Shown here one piece after another: positions 8,355 through 16,374 of a DNA stretch of 42,644 nucleotides. The first letter of the stretch is position 1. Each line of letters starts with the position of its first letter. The position numbers and the translations under genes are program-made. This DNA is from Desulfobacula sp. (GTDB taxonomy: Bacteria > Desulfobacterota > Desulfobacteria > Desulfobacterales > Desulfobacteraceae). The notes beneath the pieces are model-generated. The model did no database searches. It saw only the letters and a program-made list of their open reading frames with translations, and was not told the DNA's origin. The DNA is taken from positions 1 through 42,644 of the forward strand of contig VMSR01000294.1 in NCBI GenBank assembly GCA_013792075.1, given 5' to 3'.

Positions 8355-9236
8355 TTGTTAAACAGGCAAGGCTATAAATTTACCCTTGTGGATATGGCAG
8401 TGGTTCTGTTGCTCGTCGCCGGCATATCCTTTTTTTTCTCCCGCATGGGCAGTCTTTTGGCATACCAATGGGAATGGAACCGCATTCCCGGTTACTTTAT
8501 GTTCAAGGATCCTGTCACCGGCGGGCTCAGGACCAATATGCTTTTAAGCGGATTTTTGACCACCATCCGTTTGAGTGTCTGGGCCACTGTGCTGGGATTT
8601 TTACTGGGAACCCTCTCGGGCATTCTGGGGGCAAAGGGATCGTTTGTCCAGCGGTTTGCCAGCCGTCTGTATGTGGAAACCATCCGCAATATTCCTTCCC
8701 TGGTATTGGTGATTCTGTTTTATTATTTTATATCCAGTCAGTTTTTAGATGCCCTCCGCCTAGATCTCTGGCTGCGCGGTCAATCCGATGGGGTTCAGCG
8801 GGTGATGGGGTTTCTGATGGAAGGCCCGGACAGGATCAATGCCTTTGTCTCGGCTGTTGTTGCCCTGGCCATCTATGAAGGGGCGTATATTTCGGAGATT
8901 GTCAGGGGCGGGATCAACGGAATCCCAATCGGTCAGTGGGAGGCGGCATGGTCGGTCGGTCTCTCCCGGCCCCGGACCTTTTTACAGGTGATTCTTCCCC
9001 AGGCCTTTCGCCGGGTGGCGTTTCCCCTGGCAGGTCAGTTTATTTCCACCATCAAGGATTCCGCCATTGTTTCGGTGATTTCCATTCAGGAGCTGACATT
9101 CCAGGGAATGGAATTAATGGCAGCCACCTTTTTGACCTTTGAAATCTGGATCACCATTACGCTTTTGTATTTTGTCCTCACCTTTTCCCTTTCCCGGACG
9201 GTGGCCATTCTCGAAAAAAGATTCTCCCGGCAGTAA
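8355..9236 (+). CDS. Polar amino-acid ABC transporter permease, second subunit
   Basis: A 293-residue permease related to the one at 6723-7499, with the same segment order: an N-terminal helix, an extended periplasmic stretch (EWNRIPGYF), then the HisMQ core with the ETIRNIPSLVLVILFYYF segment and the EAA loop GQWEAAWSVGLSRPRTFLQVILPQ. It has an insertion after the first core helices (about 135-160, DLWLRGQSDGVQRVMGFLMEGPD). The start is a TTG with AAGAGA upstream, 9 bases after the binding-protein stop; an in-frame GTG at 8388 and ATG at 8394 are alternatives but would cut into the first membrane helix. It ends 23 bases from a convergent gene, leaving no room for an ATPase. Confidence 0.9.
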   Translation: MLNRQGYKFTLVDMAVVLLLVAGISFFFSRMGSLLAYQWEWNRIPGYFMFKDPVTGGLRTNMLLSGFLTTIRLSVWATVLGFLLGTLSGILGAKGSFVQRFASRLYVETIRNIPSLVLVILFYYFISSQFLDALRLDLWLRGQSDGVQRVMGFLMEGPDRINAFVSAVVALAIYEGAYISEIVRGGINGIPIGQWEAAWSVGLSRPRTFLQVILPQAFRRVAFPLAGQFISTIKDSAIVSVISIQELTFQGMELMAATFLTFEIWITITLLYFVLTFSLSRTVAILEKRFSRQ

Positions 9237-9259
9237 TCATATCGGATTTTCGGCCTTTT

Positions 9260-10321
9260 TTACAGGGGCGTTACGATCTGCCCTATTTGTTTGGAGTGAA
9301 CGGCTTCAACAAATTCATCCCCCAATTGCCTGTTCTTTTCGACTGTGATTCTCCAATAGGCCCTTCGGTCTGCATCCTTTCCCCTGAAGGTCATAAAATC
9401 TTTTCTATCGGGTATTTTCCCAAAGGGAAGGCCCTGCACAAACCTGTGTGAAGGGGCAATAAGAACGACATTTTCCATGTTTTTTTCACAGGGGTTGCGG
9501 TGCAACCCTTTGTCAAACCATCCCGGGGTAATGGTCTGATAAAAATGCGGATACAGGACAAGCCCGTCTGAGTCGGGCAGAAAAGGGATGTCCAGGTGAT
9601 AATCAAGGATACCGCCATCCCGGAAGAGTCCGGGCGCACCGGCAATATCGGATACGCCCTCCATTGCGACGGGGATGGACCCGGAAGACAAGAGGGCGGA
9701 TTTAAAATTGGATGGGGTCAGGCCATGGATGTCCATGGGGAATTGATCCATGCCGGCAAAGGGGGGGCGTTGTCCCGGAGCACAGAAAAGCGCTCTTTCC
9801 AAAAAATATCCAAGCCAGTTCCGGTTCATCAGGTTCACCCCTGCCGCAAGTGCGAGGCCAAGCCATTGGAAGAAAAGGGGCTCCTGCTTGAGCAGCCCCT
9901 TGCATTTGTTGGACAAAAATCCGATTTTCATGAACGGATGATCCAGCATGGCATCAATGTGCGCATCATCGATATAGGCATCCAGGATTCTTCGGGTTTC
10001 CCGGGAGACCTCTTCTCGTGTGGGGTGAAGGGAATATTTTTGGGCAATATATTCTTGTTCAAGCATTTCAATTGCACCCAGGGGGTCCTGCTGGCAAAAG
10101 GCAGCCATCCGAAAGGCACCGATTGAGGTGCCGATCAGGTAAAGCGGGGCTGTCCGTCCTTTGAACAAAGAGACCAAGGCCCTGTCAATGCCGGTTAAAA
10201 CGAGAAATTTTGCAGAACCCGAAGCACCGGCAAGCACTCGTACCCGGGACAGATCCAGACCCTCGTCCCGGAGGATCTTAATGGCCCTGGATCCCGCCCG
10301 GATTGCGATGTTCTCAAACAT
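9260..10321 (-). CDS. Patatin-like phospholipase family protein
   Basis: A serine hydrolase of the patatin fold. From the ATG at 10321 (MFENIAIRAG) the protein is 353 residues. The oxyanion-like glycine stretch is GASGSAKF (about 32-39), the nucleophile elbow is G-T-S66-I-G, and the catalytic aspartate is D235 in the RDGGILD motif. Such enzymes hydrolyse acyl chains of lipids; the substrate is unknown. There is no signal peptide. The frame is open up to 10363, giving two other ATGs, but 10321 is preferred because the family begins here and the overlap with the upstream nitroreductase is then only 8 bases, a typical translational coupling. No start has a strong ribosome site. Confidence 0.85.
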   Translation of the reverse strand: MFENIAIRAGSRAIKILRDEGLDLSRVRVLAGASGSAKFLVLTGIDRALVSLFKGRTAPLYLIGTSIGAFRMAAFCQQDPLGAIEMLEQEYIAQKYSLHPTREEVSRETRRILDAYIDDAHIDAMLDHPFMKIGFLSNKCKGLLKQEPLFFQWLGLALAAGVNLMNRNWLGYFLERALFCAPGQRPPFAGMDQFPMDIHGLTPSNFKSALLSSGSIPVAMEGVSDIAGAPGLFRDGGILDYHLDIPFLPDSDGLVLYPHFYQTITPGWFDKGLHRNPCEKNMENVVLIAPSHRFVQGLPFGKIPDRKDFMTFRGKDADRRAYWRITVEKNRQLGDEFVEAVHSKQIGQIVTPL

Positions 10322-11135
10322 GGTACCGGATATCCGGTGCATTCCGTTGGGGTGCCCTGGCATATTTGAATTTTGGGAATCCTACCATGAGGGCGCCATG
10401 GCAGGTGTGCTGCTCAGGGAAGTTCAGTTCCTTGGCAAGGGGCGGCCACTGGCCTGCTGCATAGTTGACATACCCGGCCCAGCAACTGCCAAGGTCAAAT
10501 CCCGGCAATGCAAGCTCCAAATAGGCAAGGGCGGTATGGCAATCTGCGGCCCCGGTGCCATAGGCATCCGAGGCATATGCAAATACCAGCTGGGGGGCAT
10601 TTCTGCAGATTCGGTCTTTCCCTTCATTCCATTGGGCGACAAGGGTTTCCATATTCATCATCTGGGCAATTTTCGGATGGTTTTTTACAACATATCCCAT
10701 CCAATCAATTACATGGGCGGCAACCTTTTGAACATCTGCCTGTTTGTCCAAAACCAGCCATCTTACGGTTTGCCGGTTGCTTCCCGTGGGGGCGCAACAC
10801 GAAATCGACAGGGCTTTCTCAAAGATTTCCCTTGGAACCGGTTTGTCCTTGTACCGCCGGATGGACCTGCGGGACCTTAGAAAATGTTCTGTATGATCCG
10901 GTGTGAGCATCAGCTCTTTTTTTATGGGCATGCACTGGTCAGGGGTCAGGAACTCCAGGTTAAATGCCCCTTTGGGACAAATGGCCACACAATGGCCGCA
11001 ACGGATACAAAACTCTTCGGCCCCCGCCGCGGGTACCGGCCCCTTTTCGGTCATTTCAATAATATGGGCAGGGCATTCAATGGCACAAATCCCATCTTTA
11101 TCACATTTTTTTGTATCAATTTTGAATAAGCTCAT
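10314..11135 (-). CDS. Ferredoxin-domain nitroreductase family protein
   Basis: A 273-residue fusion. The N-terminus (about 1-60) is a two-cluster ferredoxin: C11-x2-D14-x2-C17-x3-C21-P and C43-x2-C46-x2-C49-x3-C53-P. In the first motif an aspartate replaces the second cysteine. The rest (about 83-273) is an FMN nitroreductase domain, starting SRRSIRRYKDKPVPREIFEKAL with the typical flavin-binding arginines, then the segment around residue 120, APTGSNRQ. The fusion probably passes electrons from the clusters to FMN; the acceptor is unknown. It overlaps the patatin gene by 8 bases, so the two are coupled. A ribosome site (AAAGGG) precedes the ATG. Confidence 0.92.
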   Translation of the reverse strand: MSLFKIDTKKCDKDGICAIECPAHIIEMTEKGPVPAAGAEEFCIRCGHCVAICPKGAFNLEFLTPDQCMPIKKELMLTPDHTEHFLRSRRSIRRYKDKPVPREIFEKALSISCCAPTGSNRQTVRWLVLDKQADVQKVAAHVIDWMGYVVKNHPKIAQMMNMETLVAQWNEGKDRICRNAPQLVFAYASDAYGTGAADCHTALAYLELALPGFDLGSCWAGYVNYAAGQWPPLAKELNFPEQHTCHGALMVGFPKFKYARAPQRNAPDIRYHV

Positions 11136-11349
11136 CTGTAACCCTTTTTTTGTCTGTTAAGCGTCTCTTGATAAAATCAGTTCGAAAACCATTAAATTAC
11201 CACGCTCCTTTCCGAAATCCAAGACCCAAAAAAACAAAAGATGCCGTCTTTTGTCGGAAAAACCTTTACGAATCAATGGGGGTGTGATCATATTCGGCAG
11301 GCTTGGGGAACGGAACCTCTTTTTTTTATGTGATGAAAGCGTGGTAAAA

Positions 11350-11883
11350 ATGACGGATACGGATCGGAAAAAATGGGATTCAAGATATCTCAAAGACTTG
11401 GGAGGCGGTGAACCTTCCGGTCTTCTGAAGGCCTTTTACGGGCTGGCATCCCAAAAGAAGGCATTGGATATCGCCTGCGGAAACGGCCGAAACAGTCTGT
11501 TTCTTGCTCAAAAAGGGTTTGAGGTGGATGCAATAGACATCTCTCAAGTTGCCACAGACCACCTGGTGCAACAGGACCCGAGAATAAAGGTTATCTGCCG
11601 GGATCTGGATAAATGGGCAATTCCGGAAAATAGATATGGCCTTATTCTCAACCTACGTTTCCTGGATAAGCGCTTGTTTCCTATGATTCTTAAGGGGTTG
11701 GAACCCGGCGGGATTCTGATCTTTGAGTCCTTTGTCGGAAAAAAACACCAAGACTATTGCCTGGAACCAAATGAGCTGCTCCATGCCTTTATTTCATGCA
11801 AAATTGTATATTATGAAGAAAAAAAAATAGATGCTTCAGAAAAATTTGATCAAACCGTTTCCCTGGTTGCCATAAAAAAATAA
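11350..11883 (+). CDS. Class I SAM-dependent methyltransferase (TehB-like)
   Basis: A methyltransferase domain with motif I ALDIACGNGRNSLFLA, the acidic end of strand 2 VDAIDIS and a post-motif stretch ICRDLDKWAIPENRYGLILNLRFLD. The layout (DRKKWDSRYL at the start, short Rossmann domain) resembles the small TehB/tellurite-resistance-type methyltransferases, but the substrate cannot be fixed. From the ATG at 11350 the protein is 177 residues; the frame is open to 11251, but those 33 residues do not look like family sequence, and MTDTDRKKWDSRY is the usual beginning. The ribosome site is poor. It stands alone, divergent from the nitroreductase operon and convergent with the MFS gene. Confidence 0.85.
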   Translation: MTDTDRKKWDSRYLKDLGGGEPSGLLKAFYGLASQKKALDIACGNGRNSLFLAQKGFEVDAIDISQVATDHLVQQDPRIKVICRDLDKWAIPENRYGLILNLRFLDKRLFPMILKGLEPGGILIFESFVGKKHQDYCLEPNELLHAFISCKIVYYEEKKIDASEKFDQTVSLVAIKK

Positions 11884-11940
11884 GCCGGTTTTCCAATAAT
11901 TTTCCGATACTTTTCTGATATCTGTGGCAAGTTTCATCTG

Positions 11941-13257
11941 TTATCCTTTAAAAGTGTTCCGGCAATAGGTCTCCTTTACTCTGGTGGCTGCTGCCAGGGC
12001 CAGAATCGAAAAGAGGATCATGGCGATAAATCCGTTATGGTAGTCGGCGGCGCTGTAGATCCGGACACCGTTTGTCGTGGTGCCGTCCCAGGTCAGGTCG
12101 GCAATATAGCCCAACAGGGGTTGGGCCAGGGCGGTGCCGATGAAGCAGCCGGTGTTGACCACGCTGACACCCATGCCGGAAAGCTGGGGATGGACAATTT
12201 CCTTTGCAGCGGCAAAGGTGATGACAAAGCCGGATGCTGAAAATCCCATAAAGGAAAAGAGGATGAAGCCGGTTATCCCCGGTGTCCACGAAAGATACGT
12301 GAGCAGGAACCAGGACAGAACATAGGCTGCAGCGGCCCATAGAAGAAAGGGTTTTCTTCTGCCGGTTTTATCAGAGATCCATCCCCAGAACAGGGCGCCC
12401 AGGGCAAAACTCAGCAATTGGACAGTCATGTGATGGGCTGCAAAGGACCGGCTTAACCCATGGACATCCCGCAGATAGGGCATGCCCCAGAGTCCCATAA
12501 AGGCGTAGCTGCTGCCGATCATGCCCAATTGCACCCAGAATCCGGGCCAGACCCTCAGGGTCATGACCACATCCTTGAGATTGGTCAGCCAATGCCGGTT
12601 TTGAGTTTGGAATTGGCCTGTATGGGTATTGGGCGGAATAAACCCCATATCCTCGGGTTTGTTCCTGACCAGTAAAAACCCGGCCAGGGCCAGGCCAAGT
12701 GAAAGGACGCCGATACCTAAGAAAACCGTTCGCCAGTGAAAGACCGTCAGGACTTGCGCCAGGGGACCGGCAGCCATGACAGCCCCAAGATTTCCGAAAA
12801 AAAGGGTCAGGCCGCTCATGATGCCGAAAACCTTTTCATGGAACCAGACCGAGTTGTTCTTCATGATGGAAATAAAGACCACGGAGACCCCGAGACCCAC
12901 CAGAAAACGGCCGGCACAGGCCATTTCAAACCCGGTTGCCATTCCGAAAAGGATCGAACCCAGGCCGGCTGTAAGGTTTCCAAAGATAATGGATGTCCGG
13001 GTCCCCAGGGTATCGGCAATAACACCGGAAGGGATCTGCATCAGTGCATAGATGGCGAAATAGATGGCGGACAGGGCTCCCAGACGGGTACCGCTGATGT
13101 TAAAGTCTGCCATGAGAAATTCAGACACCACCCCCGGGGCCATGCGATGAAAATAGACCAAAATATAGGTGAGGATGAGGATTGCGAATATAGACCATCT
13201 GGCCAGCTCAAACCGGAATTCGGCTGCTTCAGGAAAAGTGGCTGGTGTCTGTTTCAT
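11941..13257 (-). CDS. Major facilitator superfamily transporter
   Basis: A 438-residue MFS protein with about 12 hydrophobic segments. The conserved loop 2-3 motif is visible as PSGVIADTLGTRTSI, and the corresponding loop between helices 8 and 9 as FWGWISDKTGRRKPFLL. The N-terminal HRMAPGVVSEFLMADF sequence (about residues 38-53) is typical of the MFS branch that includes sugar-phosphate and organic-anion transporters of sulfate reducers. Substrate and direction cannot be inferred. AAAGGAAC upstream supports the ATG. It stands alone, divergent from the arsR promoter region. Confidence 0.9.
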   Translation of the reverse strand: MKQTPATFPEAAEFRFELARWSIFAILILTYILVYFHRMAPGVVSEFLMADFNISGTRLGALSAIYFAIYALMQIPSGVIADTLGTRTSIIFGNLTAGLGSILFGMATGFEMACAGRFLVGLGVSVVFISIMKNNSVWFHEKVFGIMSGLTLFFGNLGAVMAAGPLAQVLTVFHWRTVFLGIGVLSLGLALAGFLLVRNKPEDMGFIPPNTHTGQFQTQNRHWLTNLKDVVMTLRVWPGFWVQLGMIGSSYAFMGLWGMPYLRDVHGLSRSFAAHHMTVQLLSFALGALFWGWISDKTGRRKPFLLWAAAAYVLSWFLLTYLSWTPGITGFILFSFMGFSASGFVITFAAAKEIVHPQLSGMGVSVVNTGCFIGTALAQPLLGYIADLTWDGTTTNGVRIYSAADYHNGFIAMILFSILALAAATRVKETYCRNTFKG

Positions 13258-13376
13258 GGGCGGGTTCCTTTTCGTGTCCCGGTTAAAGCATTGACACTAA
13301 GGGTTTATTGTAACCCTGTCAACCAAGGTCTTCCATGTTTTTTTAAACCCCAACCGCTTAAATCCCATTTTGTATA

Positions 13377-13405
13377 TTGACAAAGGAGGCATGTATCGCT
13401 ATATT
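13377..13405 (+). promoter_or_regulatory. Sigma-70-type promoter of arsR
   Basis: TTGACA (13377-13382), a 17-base spacer, then TATATT (13400-13405). The predicted start is near 13412, giving a short leader before the arsR ATG at 13435. The -10 box lies inside the inverted repeat at 13394-13419. Confidence 0.75.
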
Positions 13406-13419
13406 CCATCATAACGATA
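13394..13419. promoter_or_regulatory. Candidate ArsR operator
   Basis: TATCGCTAT (13394-13402) and ATAACGATA (13411-13419) form an inverted repeat with 8 of 9 positions matching and an 8-base spacer. It covers the -10 box and predicted start site, so a bound repressor would block RNA polymerase. Position and form fit ArsR-family autoregulation; this is inference. Confidence 0.6.
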
Positions 13420-13434
13420 TATAAGAAGGAAGAT

Positions 13435-13779
13435 ATGAAAAAATTTATTCGCGTGATGAAAGCGTTATCAGATCCCAACCGGGTTAAAATGATGAAGATG
13501 CTTCAATCTCGGCCTCTTTGCGTCTGTGAAATAAAAACAGCCCTGGGTATTGCCCAATCTACTGCCAGCAAGCATTTAAAAATTCTTGAAGATGCAGAGC
13601 TGGTAAGAAGCTTCAAAGATGGCTTGTGGGTCAACTATTCTCTTTCCGACGGCAGCGGTTCTCCATATTCGGCCAGTATGATCGGAAATCTGAAGCATTG
13701 GCTGGACACTGAATCCGAGGTCCTGGAGCTGGAAAAAATACTTCCGGGCATTGACCGTCATAATATTGTTGGAAAATAA
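13435..13779 (+). CDS. arsR: ArsR-family metalloregulatory repressor
   Basis: A 114-residue winged-helix repressor. The metal-sensing pair is C29-V-C31-E in the LCVCEI motif on helix 3, the classic ArsR arsenite/antimonite site. The recognition region AQSTASKHLKILEDAELV follows, then the wing (FKDGLWVNYSL). On binding As(III) such proteins leave the operator. A candidate operator overlaps its own -10 box (13394-13419). AAGAAGGAAG precedes the ATG. It is the first gene of a co-directional run through 16899 and probably controls the permease and redox genes that follow. Confidence 0.93.
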   Translation: MKKFIRVMKALSDPNRVKMMKMLQSRPLCVCEIKTALGIAQSTASKHLKILEDAELVRSFKDGLWVNYSLSDGSGSPYSASMIGNLKHWLDTESEVLELEKILPGIDRHNIVGK

Positions 13780-13849
13780 TCGAACATACAAAAAAAAATG
13801 TATTGAGAGCATCGATAGATGACCATACATAATTGGTAAGGGAGACCTC

Positions 13850-14917
13850 ATGGGACCAGAAACGACCCCGCCCATACAGAATGGGGGGAAAATAAATAAA
13901 ATCATGGCGTTGAATTTTTTGATGGGGGCTGCCGGCGTTTATCTGTGGTGGTCAGTTTACAGGGCGCTGCCGGATTTTGCCTCATGGCTTACCTATGGTT
14001 TGTTGCCGATTAAACAAGGATCCCATCTTGGGTCTTCTGTGGAATTTTTTTTGTACGACACGCCAAAAGTCATGATGCTGTTGTTCCTGGTGGTCTTTGG
14101 GGTGGGCATCCTCAGAAGTTTTTTTACACCTGAAAAAACCCGGGCTTTTCTTTCCGGGAAAAGTGAATTTGCCGGAAATATTCTGGCAGCCCTTCTGGGA
14201 ATTGTGACGCCATTTTGTTCTTGTTCGGCCGTGCCGCTGTTTATCGGATTTGTAACAGCCGGGGTTCCCCTGGGCGTGACGTTTTCATTTCTGATCGCAG
14301 CACCCATGGTCAATGAAATTGCCCTGGGGCTGTTATATGGTCTTTTGGGGTGGAAAGTGGCTGCCATATACATGGGAACAGGACTTTTCATCGCTATTTC
14401 TGCCGGCTGGATCATCGGACGGCTGAAACTTGAAGGCCATATCGAAGACTGGGTAACCCAGACAGATGCGCCGGCCATAAATATGGAAGAAGAAAAGCTA
14501 ACCTGGAATGACCGCATCGTTTACGGGTGGGATGCTGTTAAGGAAATTATCGGAAAGGTCTGGATTTATGTGATCCTTGGTATTGCCGTGGGAGCAGGTA
14601 TTCACGGGTTTGTACCCGAGGGGATCATGGCGTCCATTATGGGTAAGGACTCCTGGTGGTCTGTCCCGCTTTCCGTTCTCATCGGTATTCCCATGTATTC
14701 CAATGCTGCCGGGATTATCCCGGTGGTCGAGGCCCTGCTTGGGAAAGGGGCGGCCCTTGGGACTGTTCTGGCGTTTATGATGAGTGTTATTGCCCTGTCC
14801 CTGCCCGAGATGGTAATCTTGAGAAAAGTTTTGAAACCAAAATTGATCGCTGTCTTCATAGGCGTTGTGGCCTGTGGTATCCTTTCTGTGGGATATTTAT
14901 TTAATATGATTATTTAA
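13850..14917 (+). CDS. ArsP/DUF318-family permease
   Basis: A 355-residue integral membrane protein of the permease family (PF03773) that includes ArsP, an exporter of trivalent organoarsenicals, and SO_0444-like metal exporters. About 8-10 hydrophobic segments are visible in two halves around a charged loop (about 195-225). The first half contains TPFCSCSAVPLFIGF with the C-S-C pair (about residues 123-125) that is the proposed metalloid site, and the second half contains the internal equivalent GIPMYSNAAGIIPV. Placement directly after arsR supports metalloid export. A ribosome site (AAGGGAG) precedes the ATG. I leave the symbol empty because arsP and SO_0444-type members are hard to separate by eye. 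Confidence 0.88.
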   Translation: MGPETTPPIQNGGKINKIMALNFLMGAAGVYLWWSVYRALPDFASWLTYGLLPIKQGSHLGSSVEFFLYDTPKVMMLLFLVVFGVGILRSFFTPEKTRAFLSGKSEFAGNILAALLGIVTPFCSCSAVPLFIGFVTAGVPLGVTFSFLIAAPMVNEIALGLLYGLLGWKVAAIYMGTGLFIAISAGWIIGRLKLEGHIEDWVTQTDAPAINMEEEKLTWNDRIVYGWDAVKEIIGKVWIYVILGIAVGAGIHGFVPEGIMASIMGKDSWWSVPLSVLIGIPMYSNAAGIIPVVEALLGKGAALGTVLAFMMSVIALSLPEMVILRKVLKPKLIAVFIGVVACGILSVGYLFNMII

Positions 14918-14953
14918 GCATACAACAACCAATAAATGTTAAAGGAGAGTATC

Positions 14954-15187
14954 ATGGAAATTAAAGTGCTGGGGCCGGGTTGTGCAAAATGCAGCAAGAC
15001 TGAAAAATTAATCCGGGAAGTCATAAAGGAAACCGGGAGTGACGCCAGTGTTGAAAAAATTACTGACCTGATGAAGATTGCTTCCTATGGCGTTTTCGGC
15101 ACCCCATCCGTCATCATTGACAACCAGGTGAAATGTACCGGGAAAGTTCCTAAAAAAGAAGATATCAAAGCCTGGCTTGGAAAATAA
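14954..15187 (+). CDS. Small thioredoxin-fold protein (TM0996/MTH895 family)
   Basis: A 77-residue cytoplasmic thioredoxin-like protein. The active site is GPGCAKCSKTEKL (C-A-K-C at residues 10-13), and the cis-proline segment is FGTPSVIID, with a typical C-terminal KCTGKVPKKEDIKAWL. These minimal redox proteins are often next to DUF318 permeases, and a thiol-disulfide or metalloid-carrier role is likely. The start at 14954 is preferred (AAAGGAGAG 7 bases upstream) over an in-frame ATG at 14936. It lies 36 bases after the permease and 2 bases before the exported thioredoxin, within one transcription unit. Confidence 0.9.
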   Translation: MEIKVLGPGCAKCSKTEKLIREVIKETGSDASVEKITDLMKIASYGVFGTPSVIIDNQVKCTGKVPKKEDIKAWLGK

Positions 15188-15189
15188 CA

Positions 15190-15633
15190 ATGCAAAGGAA
15201 CACACAAAACCATAATAAAACAGGGATACTCCTGGGACGGCATGGCGTTATCGTTATTTTACTGATTTTCGTTTTGATGCAAGTTACTGGGAGCGGTGCG
15301 TTTGCACAGGATTTTTCAGATTTTCCAATGAAGGGCATGGCAACCATGATTGACCTTGGGGCTAAAAAATGCATTCCTTGTAAAATGATGGCACCGATTC
15401 TGGAAAAGATGGAAAAGGCCTATAGGGGGACAGCCCATATCATATTTATCGATGTATGGGAAAACCGGGAACAGGCAACCCGGTTCAAGATTAAGGCGAT
15501 TCCAACCCAGATTTTCTTTAATAAAATGGGTGAAGAGGTATACCGGCATGAGGGGTTTTTAGACGAAACCGCCATTGTTGAACAACTAAAAAAAATGGGA
15601 GTTCCCCAACCAAAAGTTGAAAACAAGGGGTGA
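15190..15633 (+). CDS. Exported thioredoxin-family protein
   Basis: A 147-residue protein with an N-terminal signal or anchor (about residues 17-38, ending GAFAQ) followed by a thioredoxin domain. The active site is K-C-I-P-C-K (about residues 60-65), and the cis-proline segment is FKIKAIPTQIFFNKMG. It should work outside the cytoplasmic membrane. The next gene encodes CcdA, which supplies electrons to such periplasmic thioredoxins, so the pair forms a reducing relay. The start codon lies 2 bases after the previous stop. Confidence 0.92.
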   Translation: MQRNTQNHNKTGILLGRHGVIVILLIFVLMQVTGSGAFAQDFSDFPMKGMATMIDLGAKKCIPCKMMAPILEKMEKAYRGTAHIIFIDVWENREQATRFKIKAIPTQIFFNKMGEEVYRHEGFLDETAIVEQLKKMGVPQPKVENKG

Positions 15634-15638
15634 CGATC

Positions 15639-16349
15639 ATGCTGAACTCCATTTTTTTGACGATTAACCAATGGATGGTTGGTGCTTTTGTACCGGCAGC
15701 ATTCGGCTGTTTTGTCTGGGGGATGATCAGCGTTCTTTTCAGCCCCTGTCATTTGGCATCCATTCCCCTTATTGTGGGCTATGTCGGCGGCCAGGAAAAA
15801 ATGGTCCTGCCCCGACAGGCAGGACTCTATTCTATTTTATTTGCCCTAGGCCTGTTTATCACCATTGCCCTCATTGGGATTATCTGTGCGCTGCTTGGAA
15901 GGATGCTCGGGGATGTGGGAAATTATTGGCAAATCCTTGTGGGGATACTCCTTGTCTGGGTCGCTTTGGGAATGCTGGGTGTTGAAAAATGTTCCTTCTC
16001 CGGAAGCCTCTTATTTCGGTTGAATCTAAGGGGAATGTCCGGGGCTTTTATACTGGGGCTTGCATATGGTGTTCTTTCAGGTTCATGCACGTTTGGGTTT
16101 ATTGCCCCGATTCTGGCCATCATCACGGTTCAGGAAAAAGTGATGACAGGCATCCTTTTGATCATTTTGTTCGGTATCGGCCATTGCCTCCCGATTGTTG
16201 TTGCCGGAAGCTCAACCGCAGCTGTAAAGGGACTGCTTGAAAACCATGCATGGAACGGGGCGGGTTTCTGGTTCCGAAAAATTGCCGGTTCAACCATCCT
16301 CCTGCTGGGGGTATATTTTATTTTGACCCCTTTTCTACAACCATCCTGA
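15639..16349 (+). CDS. ccdA: CcdA-type transmembrane thiol-disulfide transporter
   Basis: A 236-residue, six-helix CcdA/DsbD-core protein. It carries electrons from cytoplasmic thioredoxin to extracytoplasmic thiol proteins. The paired cysteines are in the two halves: SVLFSPCHLASIPLIVGY in the first and GVLSGSCTFGFIAPILAI in the second, each with the proline pattern of the family. The ATG at 15639 is chosen (AAGGGG 9 bases upstream); a GTG at 15630 overlapping the previous stop would add three residues. In this operon it presumably reduces the exported thioredoxin at 15190-15633. Confidence 0.92.
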   Translation: MLNSIFLTINQWMVGAFVPAAFGCFVWGMISVLFSPCHLASIPLIVGYVGGQEKMVLPRQAGLYSILFALGLFITIALIGIICALLGRMLGDVGNYWQILVGILLVWVALGMLGVEKCSFSGSLLFRLNLRGMSGAFILGLAYGVLSGSCTFGFIAPILAIITVQEKVMTGILLIILFGIGHCLPIVVAGSSTAAVKGLLENHAWNGAGFWFRKIAGSTILLLGVYFILTPFLQPS

Positions 16350-16374
16350 AAAACGGGTTGGAAAGGAGATCTTC

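Noticed and set aside
9488-9510. GGGTTGC-N3-GCAACCC palindrome resembling the activator site
   Set aside because: It lies inside the patatin coding region, with different spacing and no sigma-54 promoter near, so it is probably chance.
12736-13380. Plus-strand open frame opposite the MFS gene
   Set aside because: It overlaps a clear 12-helix transporter on the other strand, and has no domain or ribosome site.
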